Shown here in pieces: positions 12,763 to 25,055 of a stretch of DNA of 64,000 nt. The translations under genes and the position numbers were made by a program. How positions within the stretch are numbered: position 1 is the first letter of the stretch; each line of letters opens with the position of its first letter. This DNA is from Pilaira anomala (taxonomy: Eukaryota; Mucoromycota; Mucoromycetes; Mucorales; Mucoraceae). The stretch covers positions 1-64,000 of the forward strand of contig JAIXMQ010000060.1 of NCBI GenBank assembly GCA_025716855.1, written 5' to 3'. The notes beneath the pieces were generated by a model. The model was given only the letters and a program-made list of their open reading frames with translations. It searched no databases and was not told the origin of the DNA.

Positions 12763-13558
12763 AGTATAATACAACTTGATTTAGAATCATGTGGATTTTT
12801 CAATTTAACTAGATTTGTATTAAATAAATGAATGATATCATAAACCTATATTTTTTTTTTATTTTTTTTTACCTGAAAGTGCTACTTTAGCTGATTGTTC
12901 AAAACATTCTCTTACTCCACGCTTTTGTTTAGCTGAACATTCTAAATATCGAATCGCATTAATACTCTTGGCCATTTCTAAACCCTATTATTTACAAAAG
13001 AAAAAGTTGTCATTAAAAAAAAAAAAAAAAAAAAAAACGGGTGTAACATGTAAAATAACCCCTTACTTCTTCATATAAAATTGGATTTTGTACATCTTGC
13101 CTTAAATCACATTTTAAAGCTACAAGAACAATTTTAGCATCTACACTATACTCTGTTACTTCCTCCATCCATTTATCTTGAATATTTTGTAAAGAATCTC
13201 GATTTTCTACCGAGAAACATAATAAGAATACGTGTGTGTCTTCATATGACAGTAATCGAATCCGATCGAATTCTTCTTGTCCTGCAGTATCCCATAAAGA
13301 TAATTCTATTGTTTGGTTATCTACTGTAATATCTTGTACATAATTTTCAAACACAGTAGGTTCATAAATCTGCTTGGTATTTGTTTATATTTCGGTTAGT
13401 ATAGTAACATAGGTTTGCATTAATTCTAATAGTACCTGAGGAAAATAATCTCGAGTAAAGACACTTAAGAGTGAAGTCTTTCCACACGCACCATCCCCAC
13501 AAACAACTAATTTTCTAACAATCGATTGAACTTCACCTGATTTACCACACAAAGGCAT
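12759..13558 (-). CDS. RHO3: Rho-family small GTPase, Rho3-like, with C-terminal CAAX
   Basis: Minus-strand exons 13436-13558, 13067-13369, 12873-12984, 12759-12808 (195 aa). G1 loop GDGACGKTS at residues 21-29, effector region [10 protein letters not shown] from 43, G3 [11 protein letters not shown] from 67, G4-like ALKCDLR, G5 ECSAK. The Rho3-type [16 protein letters not shown] and [13 protein letters not shown] support the subclass. Rho3 controls polarised secretion and actin at growing tips. The last exon, easily missed, encodes [19 protein letters not shown] is a CAAX box with terminal Leu, predicting geranylgeranylation. Without it the frame stops early after VALSGKKK, with no lipidation site. 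Its stop (12759-12761) overlaps the HOM6 stop. Confidence 0.92.
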
Positions 13559-13901
13559 TTTGACTGACAACTCTTGATAAAAAAAAAAAAAAGAGAGAGA
13601 AAAGGAAGGAAGGAACAAAGAGAGAAAGAAAAAATGGTTGTTAGGTAGTCCTGCTGAGTGCTAAAAAAAAACAAAAGTAAAGAGTCACAAATAAGCTTAA
13701 TCATTTACAAAACATTTGTTGCCATGCATAAGTCATATTTGACTTTTTCTTTGCTCTGTCATGTTTAAACAACATGATTTCTGTCAATCTACTTTCAGTC
13801 GAATATGACTTTCACAAGATACAAAAAAAAAAAAAAAAAAAAAGCTTAATCATAGATGATGTCTTACGTCATTTATAATTATATCCAATCAGTTGCCACA
13901 T

Positions 13902-15530
13902 ACACTTTTGTGAAAATATTGGTCGGATTTTAAAAAATATTGGTCGCTTTTTCTGATCACTTTTTCAAATGTCAATTGGTCACTAGGGCTGTTCAGACCA
14001 ATTTGTGCTAAAACCGTACAAATTTACGTTAATTTGGGTCTGAACATCACAGGTGTGATTTATATATAATTTGTACTGAAATACAAATTAAACTGAGATT
14101 TGTTCTGCGTTTTTGGCGTTCAAATATAAGCATCTGACAAATTTTTTTAACCAATTATACTATTTTGAATTTTGTACGATTTTAGCAAGTAAAATTCTCG
14201 ATTGGTGATTGTTCCAAGAACTACATTAAGATCGTCAACTTGCGTCAAAACGTCCTCCGTTGGATCGAAAACTCCTTCCCCAAGTTCGTTCAACAGGTTC
14301 TCTTGTCTATCTTTATAAAAGAATGTAGCCCTCATTATGTCGTATTTTTAAGCAAGAAGAACAAAAAAAAAAGCGCCTCCAAAAACATCTGCCAGTTAAA
14401 TACCAACTTTAGTTAACCTTGTGTCCTTTTTTGACTTTTGGCAATTACTTTTTGGAAGATGCCTATTTCAATAATAGGCTTGACTGTAATTCTTTTTTAC
14501 AAGTTGTAACGACTGCCTTTTTTTGTTTTGGTAAAATCACCTGTTTCCTATCTTTTCTTCTATCGTCAAACCTTATTTCTTTTTCTTTATAAATACTCCC
14601 CTTTTTTTCACCTTTCAATAAAGTTCTTCAGTAAAAATCTCACTCAAAACTATTATCTCTTCTTTATTTTCTACACTTGCTAAGGCAGTGTGAACTTTTC
14701 TTTTCTTTTCTTTTCTTTTCTTTTCTTTTCCTTTCTTTTTTTTTCTTTTCTTTTTTTTCCCTTCTTTTGTCATATCAAAAGAAACCGTTTTAGTGATCTT
14801 TCTCTTAGATTACACTAAGAAGAATAAGTCTAAACGTATCGTAGTTCAGTGGTTTTAGAAACATTTCTTTCTTTTAAGAATAATATCTGATCCCACAATC
14901 TACATAAATAAAAGGCATACATCTTTAGGCTTTAAAGCTATAGAGAGCCATACTTTTATTATCTTAAGTCATCTCATCAATAAAGAACTCTTATTCATAA
15001 GAGATATATATTGGGAGACCTTAAATATTTATCGAGTGAAACATATCTATCTTTATAAGAATTGATAATCATTACTTGTGTTCCGTTGATCATTTTCGTT
15101 TATTATACATTATATATACTTCGTGTATTGTTAGTGACCTTTAGACCTAAACTCAACATATTTTAAAAGAGAACCATTCCTATTTTATATAAGAATACAT
15201 CTTTTTTTTTTTCTATTCAATTGAACTCTTTATTTATTCGTAAATTGAAGATAAATTTTGACAACCTCTACATTTCCCCCCTCTAAGTTCTTCCTTTCCA
15301 CTTATTTTATTTAAAATCTTGGTTCGCAACCTAACAGCGTGGTGCTCACATTTTTCCTACTTCAATAAAGAACGTACATCACAAAGTGACCAAATGAATT
15401 TCCAAAAAGTGACCAATTGACATTTGAAAAAGTGATCAATTGGTTTTCAAGAAGAAAATGACCAATTGGTTTTCAGAAAAGTGGCCAATATTTTTTTTTA
15501 AAAATCCGACCAATATTTTCACAAAAGTGT
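13902..15530. mobile_element. Inverted-repeat (foldback/MITE-like) element
   Basis: Left arm 13902-13983 (82 nt) and right arm 15409-15530 (122 nt) are reverse complements, with about 36 nt extra in the right arm. Shared ends read ACACTTTTGTGAAAATATTG; inner ends read GTCAATTGGTCAC. Both arms are built from short sub-repeats of the type CCAATTGGTCACTTTT, present in more copies on the right. No transposase is visible inside and no clear target duplication at the ends, so it is probably non-autonomous or degenerate. The class is unknown. Confidence 0.6.
13984..14045. repeat. TAGGG-ended hairpin, possible transposon terminus
   Basis: Begins TAGGGCTGTTCAGACCAATT. GTTCAGACC at 13991-13999 pairs with GGTCTGAAC at 14037-14045, forming a hairpin with an imperfect stem. 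A closely similar end occurs at 58427-58458. TAGGG-type ends are common in hAT-like DNA transposons, but that assignment is only suggestive. Confidence 0.4.
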
Positions 15531-15650
15531 CCAATTGACGGTGGAAGTACTGTAAATTTATTTTGTACCAAAAAAGGGATTTACAAAAAAAGCTTTTTTT
15601 TTTAATTTTCTCCTTTTAACTTTTTTAAAGTAGTTATTAAAAAAAAAGAA

Positions 15651-17153
15651 ATGTCTTCCACCACTACAATCTATGTTGGTAACCTTGACCAAAGGTATTA
15701 TATATAAACACATGATGTATAGAAAGAGTTTTTAACATCATATCCCTTTTGTCATTAGAGTAACTGATCCTATGTTGCTCGAGTACTTTTCCCCTATGGG
15801 TACTGTCTCCAACACCAAGATTGTTGCTGTAAGTCTTTTATATTATAACACGCTCTTTTACTCTATATTAAACATATTTATTCTCTACTTGTAGATGCAT
15901 AGAAATGGACCTTTCGTAAGTGTAATCTATTGATAATCGTCTTTTCCTTTCTTTTTTTTTTTTTTTTTTTTTTTTTGGGTGGTACCTAACTCTTTTTTTT
16001 TTTATCATCACTTAGCCCAGTGTTAACTATGGCTTCGTCGAATATGTTGAACCTCAAGCAGCTGACAGAGCTATTCAAGAGTTGAATGGTTGTAAGGTTT
16101 TAGACTATGTAAGTAAAATGAAGTGAAAAAAAAAATAGGGTTTTTGGTTGACTGAAAATTTTTTCTTTACAATTATAGGAGATCAAAGTCAATTGGGCTC
16201 AACAAGGTCAACAACTTACAAAGGAAGAAGCACCTAGTCATTATCAAATCTTTATTGGTGATCTTGCTCCCGAGATTACTGACGATGTTTTAACTCAAGC
16301 TTTCGGTGTTTTCGGTACCATGGTGTAAGTTATATATATATATATATTTTCGTTCTGACATTAACCAATATTTTAGAAATGCTCACGTTATGAGAGATAC
16401 AATGTCTGGTAACTCTAGAGGTTTCGGTTTTGTTGCTTTCCGTGAGAAGGCTGACGCCGATCAAGCCATTGCCTCCATGAATGGTGAATTATTAGGTTCT
16501 CGTAATATTCGTGTTAACTGGGCTACTCAAAAGAGTCAATCTGATACTCCTCCTCCTCGTCCTGGACAACAACTCCCTTACGAAACCGTTCTTCAACAAA
16601 CACCCAACTATGTTACTAGTGTTTATGTTGGTAACTTACCACCCAACACCACTGGTAAGTGTTAAATAAGAATAGATATCTCCTCTTTTTTTTTTTTTAG
16701 TGTATAATTAACAACTTTTTTTTTTGAAATAGATAACGATTTATTGCAACCTTTCCAAAGATTTGGTTTCATTCAAGAAATTAAGTTGCAATCTGATAGA
16801 GGATTTGCATTTGTCAAGTAAGTTGTTATTGGAAAGGATGAACTAAAAAAAAAAAAAAAAAAAAAATTAATCAAAATGATTTCAAAAATAAATAGGTTAG
16901 ATAATCACGCAAATGCTGCCAACTCTATTGTTCATTTACAAGGTATGAATATTAATGGTCGTGAAGCAAAGGTAAAATATATAAAAGTCAATTAGATTCT
17001 ATGTGTATCCGAAACTCAATTTTATTTTCTTTATAGTTATCTTGGGGTAAAGATCGTGCTCCTTCTAACTTCTCAGGATATAATAACAATGGTTACAACA
17101 ACGGTGGTCAACAACGCCCACAAAGTAACAACTGGCGTCAAGATAGAAACTAG
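15651..17153 (+). CDS. PUB1: TIA-1/Pub1-type RNA-binding protein with three RRMs
   Basis: Exons 15651-15694, 15759-15828, 15895-15915, 16016-16108, 16179-16324, 16377-16654, 16733-16817, 16896-16971, 17037-17153 (309 aa). Each RRM shows RNP2/RNP1: TIYVGNLDQ with YGFVEYV; QIFIGDLAP with SRGFGFVAF; SVYVGNLPP with RGFAFVKL. The spacing and KVNWA.../RVNWA.../LSWGKD ends are typical of the TIA-1/Pub1/Nam8 group, which binds U-rich RNA in splicing, mRNA stability and stress granules. The C-terminus is Asn/Gln/Gly-rich (low-complexity, granule-type). Exon 3 is a 21-nt microexon coding seven residues between beta-strands of RRM1. Confidence 0.92.
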
Positions 17154-17477
17154 AAATCCCTCTTTCTCCACACAAAAAAAAAAAAAAAAATGTCCCCTTT
17201 TTTTCTCTTCTTTCTTCTATATACATATATATATATTAATGTAGTATTGTTTCCTTTTTTTCTATATAATTTTTCTTTCATATATTAGTAGCAACTTTAA
17301 CAAACGATATCATGCCATCCCCCATTTCAATATCCTTTTTTTTTAAAAAAAAAAATATCTTGATTTGAAGTACCCTTTGTTGATATTCTATAAAATATAG
17401 TGCATTTAAACAAGAATTTATTTGTTGTTCCTGATATTTTTTTCTACTACTATAAAAGCTAACAAAGTCATGTGATA

Positions 17478-17487
17478 ATCACGTGAT
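17478..17487 (+). promoter_or_regulatory. CACGTG palindrome upstream of tRNA-Gln copy 1
   Basis: ATCACGTGAT about 90 bp upstream of the tRNA, preceded by a near-copy CATGTGAT. The other tRNA-Gln copy has the same paired arrangement, so the site was duplicated with the gene. A binding factor is inferred (E-box type), not shown. Confidence 0.35.
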
Positions 17488-17573
17488 ATATAATAATAAT
17501 AATATATAATAATAATAATAACAAAAAAATAAAATATAATTTTATAATAAATTTTGGTTAAAGTAAACATCAA

Positions 17574-17645
17574 GGTTTCATAGTGTAATGGTTATCATAT
17601 CGGTCTTTGAATCCGGTGATCCGAGTTCGATTCTCGGTGAGACCT
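17574..17645 (+). tRNA. tRNA-Gln (anticodon TTG)
   Basis: 72 nt including the discriminator T, no intron. Acceptor stem GGTTTCA pairs with TGAGACC; T arm CCGAG-TTCGATT-CTCGG; A box TAGTGTAATGG and B box GTTCGATTC are intact. The anticodon loop CTTTGAA gives UUG (glutamine); position 31-39 is a T-T mismatch. A T run follows (CTCTTTTTGC) as Pol III terminator. Identical to the copy at 58213-58284. Confidence 0.9.
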
Positions 17646-18525
17646 CTTTTTGCAATTTTTTTAAATCGTTGATTCTTGGTTACACTAAGATCAACACAAT
17701 TAACACCTGCACTTCACAACTACATAGCTGTCGCCATCATCACTACTTTTTGTTTTCAATATTATTAATAGAACAGTTTGGAGTTACTTATTGGACAGCT
17801 TAATTCATTACTTATTCAATAAACTATGTCAATATAGTACCTATACCATCTATGTAACTAATCGGATGGAATATGTATATTAAGTAAAAAGTACTAGTTA
17901 CCAGATTTACCTTTACGGGTACCTATTATCTTTCTAGTAAAAAAAATAGAGGGAATAGCTAAAACAGACATACATATTATAAGTATAGAATTATAAAAAA
18001 ATATTTTCGAACTAGTTACAGCTACTACTAGAGACAGAGAGATGGTTTATATATTAAAAAGGATTATACGGGATTATATGATCTTTTTACTTTTCAAAAA
18101 CTAAAATAAGCTGAAATTATATTTAAATACTATTCATGTGCTTTTGTTTTCGCCTTTTTTCGTGTACTATATGCTTAGCTAACTACAGCTTTCAAAATAA
18201 AAAAAGAAACGATGAATTTTTTTGTTTTATTAGATATAGGGTTTTGATCTGTTGATTCTGCTGCTGGTGGATTAATGAAGTTTTGTTGTCACTAAATAAA
18301 AGAAAAACCGGGTAGATGATGGAGTTTCCCGTATGAACAGGAAATCAAAATGGATGATGTTTTATTTTCCCCATACTATTCTATCACACCATCATCAAAA
18401 GACATTAAAATGAGCTGCTAAAATAATAATTCTTTATTTTGAATAAATATGATGATATGATGATATATGGTTTTACAATTATGTAATAATAGAGAAATCG
18501 TTTCAGTGAAAAAAAAAAAAATATC
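17646..18525. other. Intergenic stretch with no gene seen
   Basis: About 0.9 kb from the tRNA terminator to the 3' end of the P450 gene. AT-rich, no ORF with family-like content and no repeat structure that stands out. Confidence 0.55.
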
Positions 18526-20354
18526 TTATCTTTTTTCAAAGTGAGTCCAAACACCAAATCTTGGCTTGGTGGTAAGGACAACCATTGTATCAATGACCGA
18601 CCCTTCCTTCAACTTGCAGGTAAATTGATTCATAGCACAAGCAATAACTGTTCGTAATTCTAATACGGCCAAGTTTTTACCTAAGCATGCATGTGTACCA
18701 AGAGTGAAAGATAAATCAGGGAAATTGTATTGTGTTTCGGGTGTAATAAAAGATGAATCATTCAAGTTTTCTGCTGTCATATTATCAAATCCATTATCAG
18801 CACCATCATTGAGTTTGTCTTCAGGTCGCAACCAGCGAGTAGGGTCAAACTTCTCAGGATCAGGGAAAATAGAAGGACTCATTTGAATTCCTCTTACATT
18901 ACACCAAATTTCTGCACCCCCTGGGACAACAGCACCATCAACAACAGTATCTTTATTCACATGAACTGGAATAAACACAACTGCAGGATATTTTCGAAGA
19001 GTTTCACGATAGACAGCAGTAACTAAAGGCATACGAGCAAGTTTTTCAGCAGTGATACTTTCAGGACGAACAGGAGGGGGACCTAAAACGTCACGGACTT
19101 GTTTAAATAATTCTTCTTGTAATTCGGGATTTCTAGCCAATTCTGAGAAGGCAAAAGCCAAAGTATGTGCAGTCGTATCATATCCAGCAAAAGTTAAGGA
19201 AAGAAAATCGTTAATTAAATCCTCTTGATCTTCGTTATATTTTCCGCTGGCAAAGGCACATGCAGCAACCGATTGATACGATCTTTGCTTTTCAGGTACG
19301 TTATTTGATTCATATGTCTTAACTTCCTTTTTATAATCTTCCAAAGCATTTCCCAAAGAGTTTCTAATAAACTCTTTTAATGTATCTCGAGTTGGTTTAT
19401 ATGATTTTTGTGCCCAGTCTGTTTTATTTAATCCGAATGGAAGAAATGCCTCAATGGACTGGAACCCTAAACCAAGTTTTTGATGTTGATTCTAAAATAT
19501 ATCCAATTCATTAGAACCATTTACTAATTTTTTTTTTTTTTTATCACTGATTCAGGTTTACCTTTAAATTCAATCTTCCACCCACTAAATCATAATTTAA
19601 CTCGCTTCTTCCATACAAATAATAATTAATAACATCCATTGTCATATCCATAAAGAGTTCATCAAGCTCAACGGGCTCTCCTGATTCCGCTTGCTTTTCA
19701 AATACTTCTAACAATTTACCGGCTCTACTAGCTACATAGGGCAATAATTTAGGAACAAGTTGTCTAGGTTGGAAAGGTGGTAATAAAACATGACGACGCC
19801 AACGCCATTCCTTTTTTTTTTTTTTTTTAAGAAGAAAAAAAAAAAGAGTTATTAAATAAGCTCAAAAGAATATAATAAATGTGTATCATCGTTACCTCTC
19901 CAATTGTGTTGTTTAAATTTTTACCTCCAAATACCAAGTTCTGAATTAATCGAATAAGATCACCACGTTGAACACTTGCTACACCATCCTTTGATTTAGT
20001 TTTAGCACCATCAATTAAGACATCTTTGATACCTTTCAGAGTATTCACAATCACTAGTGGACTTCCGGTAACTGACCAACATACAGTAAGAGGTGATGAT
20101 TTTGTGTCTTGAGCGACTTGGATTAAGAATTGAGATAAAGAGTCTGTCAGTTCTGAATTATTGGGTGGTGGAACCAATCCAAAGTAATTAAGGAGGATAT
20201 GATAGTACGGGGCTACTGGTGCATTTGCAAGAGGTGATCTGTATCTTTTAAAATAATATCTAGTGAAATAAATGACACAAGTAACTGGTAAGAAATACAC
20301 CAATTCAAACTTGTAGCTCCCTAAAGGTTTCAATAAAGTATTTAAAACAGCCAT
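18526..20354 (-). CDS. Cytochrome P450 monooxygenase
   Basis: Minus-strand exons 19896-20354, 19562-19810, 18526-19491 (557 aa). An N-terminal membrane helix (FELVYFLPVTCVIYF) anchors it to the ER. I-helix FAGYDTTAHT, K-helix ETLRKYP (ExxR), FDPTRW, and heme loop FTLGTHACLG with the axial Cys. The heme loop has His where most eukaryotic P450s have Arg (FxxGxRxCxG), a form seen in many bacterial and some fungal families. WRWRRHVLLPPFQP is the usual C-helix WxxxR. The substrate cannot be told; the CYP family was not assigned. There is no neighbouring biosynthetic gene, so no cluster is suggested. Confidence 0.93.
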
Positions 20355-20808
20355 AAAAAAAAAAAAATAGAGAAAGAGAGCAATGCTTTAGAGAGTCAGT
20401 AAAAGAAAAAAGCATGAGATGTCTTTTATTTTCATAATTCAAATGCAGAAAACCTGTCAATTCCTTCTTTCTTTGATTATGCGCAACCTTAATTGTATTC
20501 AGGCTTTTGGCCAATCAGATCATCTTGAATTTTCTAAAACTCTCTCATATCCAATGAATCTCTCAATGGAGAACAATGAAAAATATTAATGTGTGTTTTT
20601 CCCTGCATTTCTTGCCTTAATTGTTGATGCTACAGTAGTAATGATATATAGAACCACCAAGAACTATTAATTATAGCTTATATAAAATATTATACACATT
20701 TATTTATCTCAGGAAACTGTAAAAGAAAAAAAAAAAAGATATTTTAGCAAAACCCGTTGAACATACATTAAGAGAGCTAAATATTAGCAACAGCATTGAT
20801 GTATTGTA

Positions 20809-20849
<41 letters not shown>

Positions 20850-22900
20850 ACGATACCGGGGAAATCCCAACTATGTACAACTTGAAATTCAAAACTATTA
20901 TTTGTTCCCAAAAAAAAAAAAGAAGCAAGAGCAGGTGCAAATCCAGTTAAAGCTTTAGAAAAAGTAAAATATTTTACGTGTCTCGATAAATTTATACCAC
21001 AAGAACAAAGGGAATCAAAGTCGGATAAAATCGAGAATTTATTTTCAAGATGAATGTCAAAATATGAACCTGTAACAAATGGTAATTTTCAAGACTTTTT
21101 ATAATATGTGGCACAAAAAATACAGGTCAAGAAGACTATTGTCATTAATTTTGACAGGCCTTTTTTTTTTTTTTATAAAAAATAAAACATTGCACTCTAA
21201 TTTCTTTACAGTAATCTTATGTGTATTTAACAATGTTGTATTGAAGTTGACATTTGTTTCATTATCAACAGTCAGAGTCCGCCAACTGGTTAAATTGCAT
21301 TCTATGAAGTATCAACAAGTGCTTATGGAACTGTTTCAATTGTATTATCATTATGCAATTACATGTTATTAGTAGATTTATATATTAAGTGGAATGGGAA
21401 ATTCAATTGCATCTACATATAATAATAAAAATCTGTACTAAGGATATACATTTAATCTAAAAAATACGAATATAGCATGTCTTTGTAACGTCATCGAGAA
21501 GAAAGAAAGAAGAGAGTGTGAGCAAAAAATAGATATTTAAAATATTTAAAAGTGAAATGTATTGACATATCTACATCATATCTTGATAATTGAGTACCTG
21601 AATATACCAGATTCCAGCTAAAATCTGAAACATGGCGTTTTACTCAGCTATTGGTACTAAAGTAATCAGAAAACTTCCTAAATGTTTTCGTCATTTTCGT
21701 ATTAGACAAGTAAAGAGTGAACTAAATGTATACCTAACATATGAAAATAAAATCGGAAAATTTGTTTATAGATATATATATATATTTGCCATTGAATCAT
21801 AATATCGTTATCTGCCTGAAAAACAAATTGAATAATCACCCTTGTAAAGGACAAATATTTAAAGGTATTTTTTCATCGAGATTAAAGAGAATACTACATA
21901 TTTGCTTACTGTCTCATTTTTTTTTTTTTTAGATAGATCGAGCTGTAAATGTGAAAGAATCTGAGATATCAACGCAAAGATTGACCTAAATTTTTTATGT
22001 ACACAAATATTTAAAGTTATACCACGACGACTGACACAAATGTTAGAGCATATTTCTTTATTTAGTAAAAAAAGAAGAAAAAAAAAAGCATGGTAAACTT
22101 TAAATGCATTACTTCATTTGTTATTCATCATCGAAGCTAAAATAATAGAAGGGTATATTTTTTTTTTGCACATGTATAACGTATGTTGTTTTAATACACC
22201 ATTGTCACTTGAAATATAGAGTTAATTCACAGAATACCATAACTAACAACCAGTCATTTTATTTAAATCTAATAACAAACAGATCTAAAAGATATACAAA
22301 TTGATAGATCAGTGCAACACTTATATGTAAACGCCACAAAAGACAACAACAAAACGTTATCATGACAAACATTGCACAGCCTTCTTTTTCAAAGTTATAG
22401 AAAGTAATACACACATGCATACAACAAGAAAGACAGTTGATAACAGGGTAAAATATTTTCCAGAGAATTGATGACAATTCATAAGTCACAATTTACCAAA
22501 GAATTAATCAGCAAAACCAAAAAACTGTGATCTCGACCCTTTTTTTATCTTGTACCACGTTATATTTGGCAATCATCAGTTCTAGTAAAACATTAACCGC
22601 AGCAAAACGTTCATATGAATTAAATTAAGGGATTCGTGTTTGAGATATGTATATATATATATATATAAATGGCATGTTTTTATTGTGATCTAACGAAAAG
22701 AGAAAGCTTGGTTTTCATAATTTGAAGAGAAGGAAAAGACAGATTGAATTATATTACATAATAGGATTTAAAAGTAAAGGGGAATATATGTTTTACAAGG
22801 ATGTGAGATGAAAGAGAAAGAAATGCATTATAGAGAAAAAGTTATATGTACTAAATGATGATATGAGTTATGGGGGAGGGGGGGTCTTTTTTGGACGAGC
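20355..22900. other. Long intergenic stretch, no supported gene
   Basis: About 2.5 kb. Contains a poly(A) tract of about 37 at 20810-20846 and several short ORFs. One at 21632 (MAFYSAIGTKVIRKLPK) has a donor-like GTAAAG after RIRQ but leads to no recognisable protein. Probably non-coding or decayed sequence. Confidence 0.5.
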
Positions 22901-24028
22901 TTAAAGAATGAGGCCTTGACTTGTTGCCCAAACAGTAGCCATATCACTAAGGAGTTTAGAGAGTTCATCAGATAGGTCACAAACAAGAATATTTTGTAAT
23001 ATTTCTTGTCTTTTAGATGGCCATAAATCAAGATATGCATCTTCAGCACTTTCTGGTACATGAAAAGGATCAATATGTTCCATAGTAAATTTTTCATAAA
23101 GCATAGTTAATTCTGGACATATAGTATACTCATCATAATCAGCAAGAGATTTGAAAGTGACTGGTACATGAAGTGCGAAAGGAAAGAGCCCATGAATAGG
23201 AACGTTATGTTCAATAGGGTCTGTTCGTTTCATACAGACTGATAAAAATAATGTTTGACACCATAAAGGGATTTTACCACGAATAATCAAATCATTGGCA
23301 TCATAAGGGTTTGTAAATCTAGCACCAAATGTATAACTGTAAGGAATAAACATATCATAACATGAACTCGTTAAATGATTCACCATTTGACAAACATTAT
23401 TGAAATGAAAGGTATCAACGGGTGCTTCCACTATTGAATACAAAGCAGGTTAATAACAGATTTTTTTTTTTTTTTAAAAAAAAACAAGTTTTTTTGTTTT
23501 ACCTATTGTGTCAAGATACTTGTTTGATAAACAATCTTCAATAGCAGAGAGAGTAGGGGAAGATTGAGGAATAGAGGATTGCCATTTTTGATGTACAAAG
23601 ATACCTTTAGACAAGCGCATAAGAGAGACTTGAGATAGATCGAGATTTTGACAATGAATCATGCGTATCAAGACATTTTCTGATCGATCCTTTCGATACT
23701 GTAAAACGTCAGTTTCTTCCATTGTATTATGGAAACCTTTCATTTTTGTAATAGATAATAGGGAATCATGTGAGCTATGATGCTCATGTTTTGCTTTTTT
23801 AATAAAATAAGTTTCTGGGGCAGGATAAGTAGCTATGGTTGAATTAAAGATTTGTTGACGAAGTTGTGTTACTGCATATTCCCAATTGCTACTGTCCTTA
23901 CAGAAAGATGACACAGGTGAGATCAAATCATCAATAAAAAAGTCATTAAATTCATTTGTTTCTTCTATAATTTCTTTTCGTTTTAATTCATTAGAATAAT
24001 AATATGGGTTTTCATAAAAAGTTGTCAT
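22901..24028 (-). CDS. Orphan protein, function unknown
   Basis: Minus-strand exons 23503-24028 and 22901-23430 (351 aa); the 72-bp intron joins KYLDTI to VEAPVDTFHFNNV in frame. No signal peptide, TM helix, catalytic motif or repeats. The acidic N-terminus (EEtNEFNDFFIDDL) precedes a mixed, apparently folded region; the second exon has an uneven scatter of Cys (SSCYDMF, LWCQTLFLSVCMK, TICPEL). Intact splicing, AT-normal codons and a clean stop argue that it is a real gene. I do not recognise a family. Confidence 0.65.
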
Positions 24029-24559
24029 TTTGTTATTGAATGGAATAAATGAATAATAAATAAAAAGGGGGATTTTAAACAAAAGAGAAGAAAAAAAAGT
24101 CGGTAGGTCTCAGTAATTTTTATAAGCAAAATTTTTTAAAGTTCAGCATAAAAATCAGAAAAAAATTTGACTCAAATCGATTTCTGACCGGGTAATAAGT
24201 TGATAGTGCGGCCATGCGGACGATAATACATACATACGTAAATATAATTTTACCATTTATAGATCAAAAGCCACGTAATGAAGAATCACACTTTTGTAAC
24301 AACAACACAGCTCCTTCTATACTCCTCATTAAAAAGTTATTCTATCATTCTATGTTCTTTCTTATCTCATTGTATATCTAACAACGTTTTCCCTTTTCTC
24401 TTTATTACATTTCATATTTATAACAGTCTTGCTTTGTGTAACATAAGTCTAGATTACAAATTATAACAATCACATCATTTGTAATCTATTCATTTTGGCT
24501 TTTTTCAATAACTTTATCTTTCTTTTTCACGTTCTACTGAACATTTTGATACTAATATA

Positions 24560-24595
<36 letters not shown>

Positions 24596-25055
24596 AAACT
24601 TGAAAATATATCGGGTCAGACGCCGAGTAAAGAAGAAGCACCGGGTTTAGAAGTAGTAATAACAGTAAGCCGAGTCACCCCGCCTTTATGAAATGTGTGT
24701 GCGTTAGGTATTCTTGTGCGGGTACAAACGCAAGATTTCTTATATACTTAATTTAGTCATTACTTTTCGTCATATTTTTATCAGATTAAAATAAAAAAGT
24801 TACTTCTTCCTGGTGTTCATCCCCACCCCCCAACATCACGTGAAGCATATGTTTCCCTCCCCCCCCCTTTTTTTTTTCTTGCTATCACAGTGTCAAAATA
24901 GTGACACAACACATTAATCTATATAAAAGCGATTTGTTTGTCAAACTTTAAGGGGGTGAATCAAGTTTTCGACTTGTGAATCAAAACAAACTAATCTTTT
25001 TTTTTTTCTCTCTTCTTTTTTTTTTTAGTTTTTTATTTTTATAATATCATTCTAT
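24029..25055. other. Divergent intergenic region, no gene seen
   Basis: About 1.0 kb between the orphan gene (minus) and the FHIP-like gene (plus). It holds a T(14)A(21) block near 24560-24598, a CACGTG near 24838, a C-rich run near 24859 and pyrimidine-rich leader DNA just before the FHIP start. Probably two promoters back to back. Confidence 0.5.

Larger units (their letters stand above)
13559..15650. other. Intergenic region occupied mainly by an inverted-repeat element
   Basis: About 2.1 kb between the GTPase and the RNA-binding protein gene. Most of it is the 1.6-kb element described separately. The interior has TATA-like (near 14587) and AATAAA-like signals and a (TTTTC)n microsatellite at about 14697-14735, but no convincing protein. 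A 62-codon minus-strand ORF at 14147-14335 is unrecognised. Confidence 0.6.

Noticed and set aside
12859..12873. GTPase ending at TAA 12859-12861 (VALSGKKK)
   Set aside because: It would lack a prenylation site. A GT-AG intron and a downstream exon coding ...SSCIIL in the right phase give a proper Rho C-terminus.
14147..14335. 62-codon minus ORF as a transposase fragment
   Set aside because: No recognisable DDE or zinc-finger pattern, and too short to support.
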